A stretch of DNA of 64,000 nt from an actinobacterium SCGC AAA278-O22 (GTDB lineage Bacteria > Actinomycetota > Actinomycetes > Nanopelagicales > Nanopelagicaceae): assembly GCA_000372185.1 (NCBI GenBank), contig AQUA01000005.1, positions 1 to 64,000 on the forward strand, written 5' to 3'. Both the position numbers and the translations under genes were made by a program. Under the pieces are notes generated by a model. It saw nothing but the letters and a program-made list of their open reading frames with translations, was not told the origin of the DNA and searched no databases. Every line of letters starts with the position of its first letter. The stretch's first letter is position 1. Below, piece by piece: positions 36,039-44,955 of this stretch.

Positions 36039-36766
36039 GCAAACGCGCACTCTTTATCGAACATGACCATGTCTCTTTAGGTGGCCCTATCTGGCGCGCC
36101 TTTGAAGCACGTGGATATTCCATAGAACGTTTTCTCGTAGTTCCAGAAAGTAGTTACCACGCTCCCAATGTCACCGTCACATTTCCAGATTTTTCGCAGT
36201 ACGACATCATCGTTCCGATGGGCGCTCCTTATGGTGCCTATGAAGATGAGCGTATTGGTAATTGGTTAACTCAAGAGTTAGCAGCGCTTAAAGAAGCTCA
36301 TAATGCAGGCCAACCCATCTTCGGTATCTGCTTCGGTGGTCAGATGATGGCGCGCACATTAGGTGGTTCGGTATCACGCGCTCCTGAAGCAGAACTTGGT
36401 TGGTATGAGATTCATACCGATGACCCATCATTGATTTCAGCCGGCCCTTGGTTTGAATATCACTGGGATCGTTGGATCTCACCACCACTTGCCACAGAGA
36501 TTGCACGTACCGGCCTTGCAGTGCAGGCATTTACTTTAGGTCGCACACTGGCTCTGCAATTTCATCCAGAGATCGATCCTGAAGTTTTGGAAGAGTGGCT
36601 TGCGATGGAAGGCGGCTGTGCCGAAGTTGAATCAGAAGGCGTTGATCCTGATGATTTACGGGCACAGACAAAAGCGCTCCAATCGAAGACCGATCAGAAC
36701 GCTTTTGACTTAGTGAATACCTTCCTAGACCGTATCGCTACGGCAGAAGTTATCCGCGTCGATTAA
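36035..36766 (+). CDS. Class I glutamine amidotransferase domain protein
   Basis: 243 residues. The catalytic triad is visible: Cys in GICFGGQMMARTLGG, His in LQFHPEIDPE. It is a stand-alone domain of the GuaA/TrpG type. It may release ammonia for a ligase or cleave gamma-glutamyl compounds; no synthase partner is fused. It ends with a 4-base overlap with the convergent SDR gene. A link to the neighbouring gamma-glutamyl ligase gene (38915) is possible but not shown. Confidence 0.8.
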   Translation: MSKRALFIEHDHVSLGGPIWRAFEARGYSIERFLVVPESSYHAPNVTVTFPDFSQYDIIVPMGAPYGAYEDERIGNWLTQELAALKEAHNAGQPIFGICFGGQMMARTLGGSVSRAPEAELGWYEIHTDDPSLISAGPWFEYHWDRWISPPLATEIARTGLAVQAFTLGRTLALQFHPEIDPEVLEEWLAMEGGCAEVESEGVDPDDLRAQTKALQSKTDQNAFDLVNTFLDRIATAEVIRVD

Positions 36767-37536
36767 TTATCGAGCGGTGTGACATACGCTCCTGAAATAC
36801 CGCCATCAACTAAGAAGTTAGCCGCAGTAATAAAGCTGGAGTCATCACTTGCAAGAAATGCCACAGCTGCTGCAATCTCAGTCGCTTCTGCAAATCGTCC
36901 CATTGGAATATGTACTAAGCGACGAGCAGCGCGTTCTTTATCCTTTGCAAAGAGCTCTTGCAGCAATGGTGTGTTGACTGGTCCAGGTGAAAGAGCATTG
37001 ACGCGGATACCTTCGCGACCAAATTGCACACCGAGTTCGCGACTCATCGAAAGAACTCCACCTTTGGATGCTGTGTAAGCAATCTGTGAAGTTGCAGCAC
37101 CCATGGTGGCCACGAAAGATGCGGTATTGATAATCGAACCCTTGCCTGCCTTCTGCATATAAGGAATAACTGCCTTGCAGCAAAGGAAGACGCTGGTGGT
37201 ATTAACGCGCAAGACTCGCTCCCATGCATCTATTCCGGTAGTCAAAATCGAATCATCATCCGGTGGCGAGATACCGGCATTGTTAAAGGCGATATCGATA
37301 CGGCCGTACTTATCAAATGCGACCTTATACATATTCTCGACTTGTTCGGCGTTGGTGACATCTGCTTTGACAAAGATTCCGCCAGTTTCCTTAGCGATCG
37401 CATTACCGGTGTCTTCATTGGTATCGACTGCAACCACATGAGCGCCCTCTGATGCCAGACGGAGTGCGGTTGCATAACCGATTCCACTACCTGCACCGGT
37501 AATTACTGCGACTCTTCCCTCTAAACGCTTACTCAT
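36763..37536 (-). CDS. Short-chain dehydrogenase/reductase
   Basis: 257 residues, classical SDR. Cofactor motif VITGAGSGIGYATALRLA, NNAGIS, catalytic Tyr-Lys in YTASKGGVLSMSRELG, and VRVNALSPGPVNTPL-like INPG region (RVNALSPGPVNTPL). Ends LVDGGISGAYVTP. NAD(P)-dependent, substrate unknown. It lies 13 bases after the aldehyde dehydrogenase in the amine cluster, so it may act on a hydroxy or keto intermediate there. Confidence 0.87.
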   Translation of the reverse strand: MSKRLEGRVAVITGAGSGIGYATALRLASEGAHVVAVDTNEDTGNAIAKETGGIFVKADVTNAEQVENMYKVAFDKYGRIDIAFNNAGISPPDDDSILTTGIDAWERVLRVNTTSVFLCCKAVIPYMQKAGKGSIINTASFVATMGAATSQIAYTASKGGVLSMSRELGVQFGREGIRVNALSPGPVNTPLLQELFAKDKERAARRLVHIPMGRFAEATEIAAAVAFLASDDSSFITAANFLVDGGISGAYVTPLDN

Positions 37537-37549
37537 CAGTGTCCCCTAG

Positions 37550-38911
37550 TTATTTCTCAGTTGAGATAAAAACGTTTTTTACCTCAGTAAATGAATCGAG
37601 TGCATCAGGGCCTAATTCGCGACCAAGTCCTGATTGTTTATATCCTCCAAATGGAGTCCAATAACGAACCGATGAATTGGAGTTCACCGATAAATTGCCG
37701 CTTTCAACAGCGCGCGAGACACGAATTGCCTTACCTGAATCGCGCGTCCAGATAGATCCAGATAAGCCAAATTCAGTGTCATTGGCCTTTGCAATTGCAT
37801 CATCTTCGCCATCAAATGTCATGACTGAAACAACGGGACCAAAGATCTCTTCGTTCCATGCCTTGGATTGTGTTGATGTTGGCACTAAGACAGTTGGCGG
37901 CAACCAGAATCCGGGCCCACTAGGTGCACTTCCTGTGAAGGCAACTGGTTCATCGAGATATTTTTCAACTGCTGCCTTCTGCTTCGCTGAAATCATCGGG
38001 CCCATTTCAGCAGTAGCAAGAGAAGGATCTTCCACACGGAACTTCTTCACCGCTACTTCAAAAGCTGACATAAATTTATCGAAAGCTGATTTTTCAACCA
38101 AGATGCGAGAACGTGCGCAGCAATCTTGTCCGGCATTATCAAAGACAGCACCGGGTGCATTGGCAGCAGCCTTTTCGATATCGCTGTCGGCAAAGATGAT
38201 GTTCGCACTCTTGCCACCGAGTTCGAGAGTCACACGCTTTACCTGATCGGCGCACCCAGCCATGATTGATTTACCGACTTCAGTAGAACCGGTAAAGACA
38301 ATCTTGCGCACTTTAGGATGTGTAACAAAACGTGCACCCACAATCGATCCCTTGCCAGGAATTACGGTAAAGACATCTTTCGGTAGCCCCGCTTCAAGAG
38401 CTAACTCCGCTAAGCGAATTGCAGTCATCGGTGTGTACTCAGCCGGCTTTAAAATCACTGTATTTCCTGCAGCTAGCGCAGGTGCAAATCCCCACCCTGC
38501 AATCGGCATCGGAAAGTTCCAAGGAACAATGACGCCGATGACACCGAGTGGTTCCTTAAAGGTTATGTCGATGCCATGAGGAACTGGAATCTGCTTACCA
38601 AATAAACGCTCAGGGGCTGCTGAGTAATAATTCAAAACATTGGCGACGTTATCGGCCTCCCACAGCGCATTACCGCGAGTGTGGCCAGAGTTCTCGATTT
38701 CAAGTGCCGCTAGCTCTTCGCGATGAGCGCTGACAACAGCAGCAAACGAACGCAGCAACTTGGCGCGATCTCCCGGTGCTACATGGCGCCAGCTATCAAA
38801 TGCCTTATGAGCGCGCTCAATTGCGGCATCTGTTGCTGCTTGATCTGCAAGCTCGATAGCTTTGACAACCTTTTCGGTTGCAGGGTTAATTACCTCGTAT
38901 ACCGAAGACAT
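37550..38911 (-). CDS. Aldehyde dehydrogenase (amine/polyamine cluster)
   Basis: 453 residues, slightly short for the family. PLGVIGVIVPWNFPMPIAGW, catalytic Glu in LELGGKSANII, catalytic Cys in GQDCCARSRILV, and EEIFGPVVSVM. Related to PuuC/betaine-aldehyde-type enzymes. Next to a glutamine-synthetase-like ligase and an APC permease it probably oxidises gamma-glutamyl-aminobutyraldehyde or a similar amino-aldehyde. AAAGG ribosome binding site upstream; 3 bases after the ligase stop. Confidence 0.87.
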   Translation of the reverse strand: MSSVYEVINPATEKVVKAIELADQAATDAAIERAHKAFDSWRHVAPGDRAKLLRSFAAVVSAHREELAALEIENSGHTRGNALWEADNVANVLNYYSAAPERLFGKQIPVPHGIDITFKEPLGVIGVIVPWNFPMPIAGWGFAPALAAGNTVILKPAEYTPMTAIRLAELALEAGLPKDVFTVIPGKGSIVGARFVTHPKVRKIVFTGSTEVGKSIMAGCADQVKRVTLELGGKSANIIFADSDIEKAAANAPGAVFDNAGQDCCARSRILVEKSAFDKFMSAFEVAVKKFRVEDPSLATAEMGPMISAKQKAAVEKYLDEPVAFTGSAPSGPGFWLPPTVLVPTSTQSKAWNEEIFGPVVSVMTFDGEDDAIAKANDTEFGLSGSIWTRDSGKAIRVSRAVESGNLSVNSNSSVRYWTPFGGYKQSGLGRELGPDALDSFTEVKNVFISTEK

Positions 38912-38914
38912 TGT

Positions 38915-40282
38915 TTAAAACCTTTCAAAGTTTCTAAAGAGTTCCCAATCGGTGACTGCTTTTCCAAATGCATCGAGTTCAACCTGAGCCATATTGGTGT
39001 AGTGCGCCTGCACTTCAGCGCCAAATACTGACTTCACCCATGCGCTCTCAGACCATAACTTCTGAGCTTCCTCCATGCTTGATGGTACCCGCTCTGAATC
39101 TGATGCATATGCATTACCTTCGAAGGCATCTTCTAACTTCAACTTTCGATTAATTCCATCAAGACCGGCAGCGATAATTCCTGCTACTGCTAAATATGGA
39201 TTGACATCTCCACCAGGAACTCGGTTTTCAAGTCGCAGTGATTGTCCATGGCCTACCAAACGCAGCGCACAAGTGCGGTTATCGCGACCCCAGCGAATTG
39301 CAGTAGGTGCAAAGGATCCTGGTACATATCTCTTGTAAGAGTTGATATTTGGTGCAAAGAGAAGTGAGATCTCTTTCAAATGTGCAATCTGTCCTGCGAT
39401 AAAGGAACGGCCAATATCGGAAAGGCCATGCTCTTTATCTTTATCATCTGCCATCACCATCGATCCATCGAGGCCACGGAATGAACAGTGGATATGAGAT
39501 GAATTTCCTTCCTTCTGGTTTGGCTTTGCCATAAAGGTGAGCGCATAACCCTCTTGCGCAGCAATCTCTTTAGCTCCGTTCTTATAAATCACATGGTTAT
39601 CGCAATTAGAGAGCGCATCGCTATATTTAAAAGCGATCTCATGTTGACCAAAATTACATTCACCCTTAACTGATTCGACTGTCATTCCGGCGCCAGCCAT
39701 TCCTAAACGGATAGTGCGCAATAACGGTTCAATGCGTGAGCCACCCAAGATGGAGTAATCCACGTTGTATTGATTAACCGGTGTCAGATCACGGTATGCC
39801 TTATTCCACGCCTCTTCATAGGTATCGTGGAAGACAACAAATTCCAGTTCGGTGCCAACCATGGCAACCATTCCCGCATCGGCGAGAGCTTTCACTTGCT
39901 TGCGCAATATTTGGCGAGGAGATGCGACCACATCTGTTCCATCGAGCCACTGCACATCAGCTAATAACATGGCAGCACCTGGCTGCCAAGGAATACGACG
40001 CAGGGTAGAGATGTCAGGAATCATGGCGAAGTCGGCATAGCCGCGCTCCCATGATGACATCTCATACCCTGCGACAGTATTCATATCGATATCTGCTGCC
40101 AGAAGGTAGTTACACCCTTCTGTACCGTGCTTGAGCACCTCTTCTAGGAAGAAGGTTCCATGCACGCGCTTACCCACAAGACGACCTTGCATATCAGTCA
40201 TTGCAATGACCACCGTATCTATCGCTCCTGTTGCTATCTCACTACGGAGCTCTTCTAGCGTCATTGCAGCCACGGATATCAC
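38915..40282 (-). CDS. Glutamine-synthetase-family ligase (gamma-glutamylpolyamine synthetase-like)
   Basis: About 455 residues. Glutamine synthetase fold: GTELEFVVF, the second metal block with KGECNFGQHEIAFKYSD and the C-terminal NSSHIHCSFRGLDGS, plus ATP-binding RVPGGDVNPYLAVAG. The N-terminus TDMQGRLVGKRVHG and overall form fit PuuA/GlnA3-type enzymes that join glutamate to polyamines or ethanolamine rather than true nitrogen-assimilating GlnA. Start could be the GTG at 40282 (8 bases after TATAAG) or ATG at 40264. Clustered with an APC permease and ALDH, as in polyamine use. Confidence 0.87.
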   Translation of the reverse strand: MISVAAMTLEELRSEIATGAIDTVVIAMTDMQGRLVGKRVHGTFFLEEVLKHGTEGCNYLLAADIDMNTVAGYEMSSWERGYADFAMIPDISTLRRIPWQPGAAMLLADVQWLDGTDVVASPRQILRKQVKALADAGMVAMVGTELEFVVFHDTYEEAWNKAYRDLTPVNQYNVDYSILGGSRIEPLLRTIRLGMAGAGMTVESVKGECNFGQHEIAFKYSDALSNCDNHVIYKNGAKEIAAQEGYALTFMAKPNQKEGNSSHIHCSFRGLDGSMVMADDKDKEHGLSDIGRSFIAGQIAHLKEISLLFAPNINSYKRYVPGSFAPTAIRWGRDNRTCALRLVGHGQSLRLENRVPGGDVNPYLAVAGIIAAGLDGINRKLKLEDAFEGNAYASDSERVPSSMEEAQKLWSESAWVKSVFGAEVQAHYTNMAQVELDAFGKAVTDWELFRNFERF

Positions 40283-40315
40283 ATCACTTTCTTATAGGTA
40301 GGTAGGGGAAATTAC

Positions 40316-41857
40316 TTAGATAGTGCGCTTAGGTCCTGTGAACCACTTCTTAGCAGAGAGCTGCCACCAGATCCACAAGATAATCAGCGCGCCACCAGTA
40401 ACGATTGGTGCGTAGTTCACAGATGTCCAGGTGAAGTCCTTATTACCGGGAGTACCTGTTGGTGTGAATGGCAAGATGAAGTAGATAGTCACAAAGACAA
40501 TCTCCCCCACAGCAAGTGTGCACATCCACTTGTACTTAGACCCCAGAGTCCATGCACCTGGCTTAAATGAATCTCCTGCCTTCAAACGAAGGTAGATAGG
40601 AATCATAAATGCGAGATAGAGAGAGATCACACAGACAGAGACCACTGCATAGAAGGCAGTTGGCACTCCTGTCGGTGATTTCCAGAGAGCAGGAAGTGTC
40701 AAGACTGCACCAGCAACTGCTGAGGCAATCACAGCGTTCAATGGAACACCGTGAGCGTTGACCTTCTTCCACAAGTTTCCCCCGGGCACAGCACCGTCGC
40801 GGCTAAATGCATACATCATGCGTGAGCATGAAGTAAGGCAGGCAGTAACGCAGAAGACCTGTCCCACAGTTGTAATCAGCATGATCAACTTGAACTTCAT
40901 ACCAGTGCCAAGAGCGCTAGCAAGGAGTGCGATGATCGATCCACCACCATAAGGGTTGACCTCAGGGTCGAAGGAGTTGATGAAGTCAGTATTAGTTGCC
41001 ACATAAAGAAATGACATCAAGAGGATATATCCACCGATTGCTGAGTAGAAGATGGACTTCCAAATTCCCTTAGCAGCTGAGATGTGAGCATCATGAGTCT
41101 CTTCAGAGAGGTGAGCTGATGCGTCAAATCCTGTGATGGTGTACTGAGTCAACAAGAATCCCAACGGAAGAACGAGATACCAATAAGTATTATCTCCAAA
41201 GCCAGAGTTATTGTTCTGAGTAGTAAACATCCAGTTCAAGCTCTGATGCTTATCTGTAGTAAAGAGCAAGATTCCGATAATGGCTGCAGCGCCAAAGACG
41301 TGCCACCAAACAGAAATATTGTTAAAGGCAGCAAGTAACTTTGAGCTATAGATATTGACCAGTGTTGAGAAGGCAAGGACGATCAAGAAGAGCACAAACT
41401 GCTGCTTGATGAAGTCACCACCCATAAAGCTGGTTGCATAGCTTGGAGAGTAGAGACCAATCAAGCTATTGATAAAGCCGGTAACTCCATAACCGACAGA
41501 TGCGGTGACAGAGACAAGGCCGATGAGGTTGAGCCATCCTGTAAAGAAGCCAGCCTTTGCTCCACCGAGCTTGGCAGCCCACCAGTAGATACCACCAGAT
41601 GTTGGGTATGCAGATGCAAGTTCTGACATACAGAAACCAATGATGAGAATAAATGCTGAGATGAGGGGCCAGCCGATAGAGATTGCGACTGGTCCACCGT
41701 TATTCCACGCTTGTGCGAATGTCGTGAAACATCCAGCCAAGATAGAAATAATTGAGAATGAGATTGCAAAGTTTGAGAACGAGCTCCAGCTTCGCGTGAG
41801 TTCTTGCTTGTATCCAAGATCGGCTAAGCGGCGTTCATCTTCATTGAGAGTGCTCAT
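40316..41857 (-). CDS. APC-superfamily amino acid/amine permease
   Basis: 514 residues with about 12 membrane segments. ELTRSWSSFSNFAISFSIIS and GGIYWWAAKLGG near the start and the FDASAHLSEETHDA motif match the GABA/polyamine permease branch of the APC superfamily. A cation/proton-coupled importer in the inner membrane, probably delivering amine substrates to the ligase and ALDH encoded after it. The ATG at 41857 (MSTLNEDERR) has a GGAAGGG ribosome binding site; an earlier frame start is not protein-like. Confidence 0.88.
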   Translation of the reverse strand: MSTLNEDERRLADLGYKQELTRSWSSFSNFAISFSIISILAGCFTTFAQAWNNGGPVAISIGWPLISAFILIIGFCMSELASAYPTSGGIYWWAAKLGGAKAGFFTGWLNLIGLVSVTASVGYGVTGFINSLIGLYSPSYATSFMGGDFIKQQFVLFLIVLAFSTLVNIYSSKLLAAFNNISVWWHVFGAAAIIGILLFTTDKHQSLNWMFTTQNNNSGFGDNTYWYLVLPLGFLLTQYTITGFDASAHLSEETHDAHISAAKGIWKSIFYSAIGGYILLMSFLYVATNTDFINSFDPEVNPYGGGSIIALLASALGTGMKFKLIMLITTVGQVFCVTACLTSCSRMMYAFSRDGAVPGGNLWKKVNAHGVPLNAVIASAVAGAVLTLPALWKSPTGVPTAFYAVVSVCVISLYLAFMIPIYLRLKAGDSFKPGAWTLGSKYKWMCTLAVGEIVFVTIYFILPFTPTGTPGNKDFTWTSVNYAPIVTGGALIILWIWWQLSAKKWFTGPKRTI

Positions 41858-41962
41858 GCAGTAATAACCCTTCCATTTAGCGGGGCGGGGATGGCCTCGT
41901 TCCTTGATGTACCCACCATTTCTACTCTCCGCTTCACCATAAGGGAAGGCTATTTGCATGAT

Positions 41963-41968
41963 TAGATT
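41963..41968 (+). promoter_or_regulatory. -10 element for a leaderless message (41974 gene)
   Basis: TAGATT ends 5 bases before the ATG at 41974; no ribosome binding site is visible. Confidence 0.45.
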
Positions 41969-41973
41969 GGACT

Positions 41974-42717
41974 ATGTGCAGACTTCTTGGCTTTTCTTCA
42001 AAGAATTCATCTTCTCTGCCACAACTTCTAGGCCAAGACCTTGACAATTTCGTAGCTCTGTCTCAAATACATTGCGATGGTTGGGGCTATTCCCACGTTG
42101 AGCACTCATCCCATCACGCAGAGAAATTTCGTGAACCAATCCCTGCAATAAATTCTGCCCATCTCACGGAAAAAATCAGCGCACCCACAGATGGTGCACT
42201 CCTTCATTTTCGTTGGGCCTCTAAGGGACTCGATGTGAAAGAGTCCAACACACATCCCTTCACCCATCAAGACATCACCTTTATCCATAATGGATCCTTT
42301 AGACCCTTTGATGTTCTTAAGCCCTACATCTCAGATGAATACCTCGCACGCGCAGAAGGTGATACCGACTCTGAGCTCTACTTCCTCTACCTGCTCACAG
42401 AAATAAAAAAGCATGGATTTCTACCAGGAATCAAGAGCGCTCTGACATTTATCAAGAACGATATCGACCATAGCAGCGCCAATATGATGATCATGAATAA
42501 AGATTTCTTCGTCACAGCATGCCGCTATAACCAAGATCGCATCCCTGATCTCTTTAAAAAAGATCTCGACTACTACGAGCTACGTTACAAAGAAGTAGAT
42601 GGCGCAGTACTAGTTGCCTCAAGTGGCTGGAATCAAGAAGGCTGGACAGAGCTCACCAACGATTCACTCTTAATCGTTGACCGCAGCGACCAGTCTCACT
42701 CAACTCTGACTATTTAA
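41974..42717 (+). CDS. Class II glutamine amidotransferase (YafJ/EgtC-like)
   Basis: 247 residues. Met is followed directly by the N-terminal nucleophile cysteine (MCRLLGFSSK). HCDGWGYSH, LLHFRWASKG and NTHPFTHQDITFIHNGSF are the substrate loops of the GATase II / Ntn hydrolase fold. Members such as EgtC hydrolyse gamma-glutamyl amides. It lies divergent to the APC permease of the amine cluster, so removing a gamma-glutamyl group there is a reasonable guess. Its end overlaps the convergent Gfo/Idh gene by 8 bases. Confidence 0.85.
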   Translation: MCRLLGFSSKNSSSLPQLLGQDLDNFVALSQIHCDGWGYSHVEHSSHHAEKFREPIPAINSAHLTEKISAPTDGALLHFRWASKGLDVKESNTHPFTHQDITFIHNGSFRPFDVLKPYISDEYLARAEGDTDSELYFLYLLTEIKKHGFLPGIKSALTFIKNDIDHSSANMMIMNKDFFVTACRYNQDRIPDLFKKDLDYYELRYKEVDGAVLVASSGWNQEGWTELTNDSLLIVDRSDQSHSTLTI

Positions 42718-43669
42718 TCTGAGCAAAGGCTGCATCAAAGAGCTGAGCAAAGCGTAAGGATTGCGATAACGGCATGACCCAATCACTGCCACCCATAGCC
42801 TTACGTGCAAAGTTATCGGCCATGATCTGATATGGATCAACCGGCCCAAAGTGCTCAATAGAGACCTTGCCATCAATGGTGACCTCAAGCTTGCTATCTG
42901 CATGCCGTGAGTTAAAGACGTTATCACCCAGCATCTTCGCGCTTCCCTTTTCGCCATCGACAATCAACCAACTGGTCTCAGGGATATTGCATGAACCCAC
43001 GGTTTCGCAGACAGTATTGCCCAGCTTGTAATTCACACGAGTTGTCTCATCCACACCACCTGAGTGGCGAACTGATTGCACGCGCAAATCAGTAACTGCA
43101 GGAAAATCCATCAACCACAAAGGTGCCACAGTTGAATATGGCCCCAAGTCATACAAAATTCCCCCACCAATAGTTGGGTCAAGGCGAATATTGGCATCAT
43201 CTAAACCATCGTAGGTAAACGCTGCTCGGATTCGCTTAATCGCACCAAGTTGACCAGACTTAACAATCTCTTCAATTCTCTGTGTGCGTGGATGCCATCT
43301 ATTCCACGATGCCTCAACAAATAAGACACCAGCTTTTTCAGATACTTCAATCGCCTCACGCACTTCAGCTGCATTCATTCCCAAAGGTTTTTCACATAAG
43401 ACGTGCTTACCTGCCTTCATCGCACGCATTGCTACAGGCAAATGAAAAGCATTGGGTAAAGAAATATAAACACCATCTACCTCAGGGTCTGCAAACAATT
43501 GGTCGTAATCTGTATAGATCTTGCCCTTCGGCGAAATAGTCATCGCCTTTTCAGCATCACGCGATGCCACAGCATAAATCTCACCCACGTTAGAGCGAGA
43601 GATAGCTGGATACAACGCCTTCTTGGCAATCATTCCCGCACCAACAAAGCCCCATTTAAATGTAGTCAT
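42710..43669 (-). CDS. Gfo/Idh/MocA-family oxidoreductase
   Basis: About 319 residues. N-terminal Rossmann motif FVGAGMIAKKALYPAIS, the family's CEKPLGMNA (EKP motif), NRWHPR and GGGILYDLGPYS, the last with the conserved GG..DLG. NAD(P)-dependent, commonly acting on sugars or dihydrodiols. Substrate unknown. ATG at 43669 with GGGAG upstream (a GTG lies one codon before). Confidence 0.87.
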   Translation of the reverse strand: MTTFKWGFVGAGMIAKKALYPAISRSNVGEIYAVASRDAEKAMTISPKGKIYTDYDQLFADPEVDGVYISLPNAFHLPVAMRAMKAGKHVLCEKPLGMNAAEVREAIEVSEKAGVLFVEASWNRWHPRTQRIEEIVKSGQLGAIKRIRAAFTYDGLDDANIRLDPTIGGGILYDLGPYSTVAPLWLMDFPAVTDLRVQSVRHSGGVDETTRVNYKLGNTVCETVGSCNIPETSWLIVDGEKGSAKMLGDNVFNSRHADSKLEVTIDGKVSIEHFGPVDPYQIMADNFARKAMGGSDWVMPLSQSLRFAQLFDAAFAQIK

Positions 43670-43707
43670 CACACTCTCCCTGTATTTGTTGCGAGTCTAA
43701 CTCGTAC

Positions 43708-44286
43708 TTAGCTCTTCGTCACCCAATTATCGGCAATTGCCTTTGCAATGATGGGAACTGCATCTTGATATGAGACCCCGAATACATTCTTAAACGAATT
43801 CTCAAAGCCCATTCTCTGGCCCATCAGCTTATAGAAATCAATAATTGACCCAGGTCCCTTGATAGCTACGAGCGTTTCAACAATTCTCGCCCCTAAGAAG
43901 TAATTCCAATCTCCATTGAAACTATCCCAATTATCGGAATAGTGGCGCAGATCCATGAAATCGGTGACAAATTCTGAAGTAATTCCCTCTCTTTTGATGT
44001 AGTCACCGACTGCAATCATTCGCCAATTGGCATACTTGCTGAAGTCTCCCGAATTGATAATTGCATTCTGAAGAAAGTATGCGCTTCCTTCAGTAACCCA
44101 CCGCGGCGGCCAATCTGTCTGCTGAAGATTCTTGCCAACTTGTTCCTCGCGCTGCAAGGCATGGAAATACTCATGGGCAAGCAATTGACCAGTTGTGTTG
44201 TTTTCATAAGTGCCTGGTGAGGACTTTGATTTTAATAAGCACTTTGTCGGTGGGTGTATTCCTGCGCGTGAAGATATTGGGTGCAA
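43708..44286 (-). pseudogene. Truncated metallopeptidase (HExxH) fragment
   Basis: 192 residues. AHEYFHALQREEQVG gives HExxH, and WVTEGSAYFLQNA supplies the third ligand Glu, so the catalytic half of a gluzincin-like peptidase is present. Related actinobacterial proteins are exported and have a signal peptide and a prodomain of 150-250 residues before this point. Here the frame opens only about 36 residues before HExxH, with a Pro/Ser/Lys-rich start that has no signal peptide. A 5' deletion or frameshift is likely. It may still be made as a short protein. No neighbour suggests a role. Confidence 0.55.
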
Positions 44287-44337
44287 GAACTGCGAGTGGG
44301 TTGGGATGCGCGATAGCTTGGAAAGAGAGAATTCCTA

Positions 44338-44685
44338 ATGTTTACGTGGTTTAAGCACAGAGCGATAGATCGGGAATTAACTCAGATACTCGATGAGCAC
44401 CAACGAGTGCGTGGGGATGCAGCGATGATTCGAGATTTCTTATTGCGCGTACTTGCAGATAATCGTGATGGGGTTGAGAAGTTCAGTGATGAGGCGTTAG
44501 AAGAAGCGGCTGCGATTATTGATCAGGTGGGGCCGGGTGCCTTTTATTGGATGACAGATATTGCGGCGCAGATGGTGACTTTATCTGAGGCTACTCTGCG
44601 TGGCTTTAGTACCAATGTCAGTGTTGAACTTGGGGCAAAAGCGACTGAAGATTCGATTGTTGAGATGGTGGTCATACTTCCTTAA
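44338..44685 (+). CDS. Hypothetical protein, helical
   Basis: 115 residues, no recognised family. It begins MFTWFKHRAIDRELTQILDEHQ and appears mostly alpha-helical, with an acidic middle (FSDEALEEAAAIIDQVGPG). No signal peptide, membrane segment or Cys motif. A GAGAG ribosome binding site lies before the ATG. The last 14 bases overlap a short opposite-strand frame. It follows a truncated peptidase gene and may belong to a less conserved patch. Confidence 0.5.
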   Translation: MFTWFKHRAIDRELTQILDEHQRVRGDAAMIRDFLLRVLADNRDGVEKFSDEALEEAAAIIDQVGPGAFYWMTDIAAQMVTLSEATLRGFSTNVSVELGAKATEDSIVEMVVILP

Positions 44686-44794
44686 TTTCCGTTATATCTG
44701 CTCCAAAGATGTATTCCTCAACTGGTTCCTCTTTATCTGCAACCAAAATACTCTCTTTCAATTTCTTTGATAATTCATCATTGGCCATCGACAT
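44672..44794 (-). CDS. Candidate 40-residue acidic small protein
   Basis: Open frame of 40 codons, MSMANDELSKKLKESILVAD, then KEEPVEEYIFGADITEIKEV. It is acidic, probably one helix followed by a short strand. TAGATT on this strand (44801-44806) ends 6 bases before the ATG, the same leaderless arrangement found at other genes here, and codon use looks normal. It occupies an otherwise empty gap. No homologue is known to me. Supported by promoter and frame only. Confidence 0.4.
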   Translation of the reverse strand: MSMANDELSKKLKESILVADKEEPVEEYIFGADITEIKEV

Positions 44795-44955
44795 GACACT
44801 AATCTAATAGTTTAAGCACCCAATCAACATACAAAAGTAGCCCAGCTAAAATATTTGTGTTAATTGCTTACTCAGAGTAATCCAGGGAATAGAGCGGTGT
44901 TATCCGAATTCTGGGTAGTTGGTCATATTTCAGCTTGACTCAAGTTGGACGGGTC
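44795..44955. other. 161-base gap with little recognisable content
   Basis: Holds the -10 of the short minus-strand frame near its left end (44801-44806). TTGACT near 44933 could be a plus-strand -35, but it would drive transcription against the UbiA gene. No hairpin with a U-tract and no frame over 30 codons stood out by eye. Confidence 0.4.

Noticed and set aside
44925-44955. Plus-strand promoter TTGACT ... near the UbiA gene
   Set aside because: No good -10 at the right distance and it would only drive antisense transcription.
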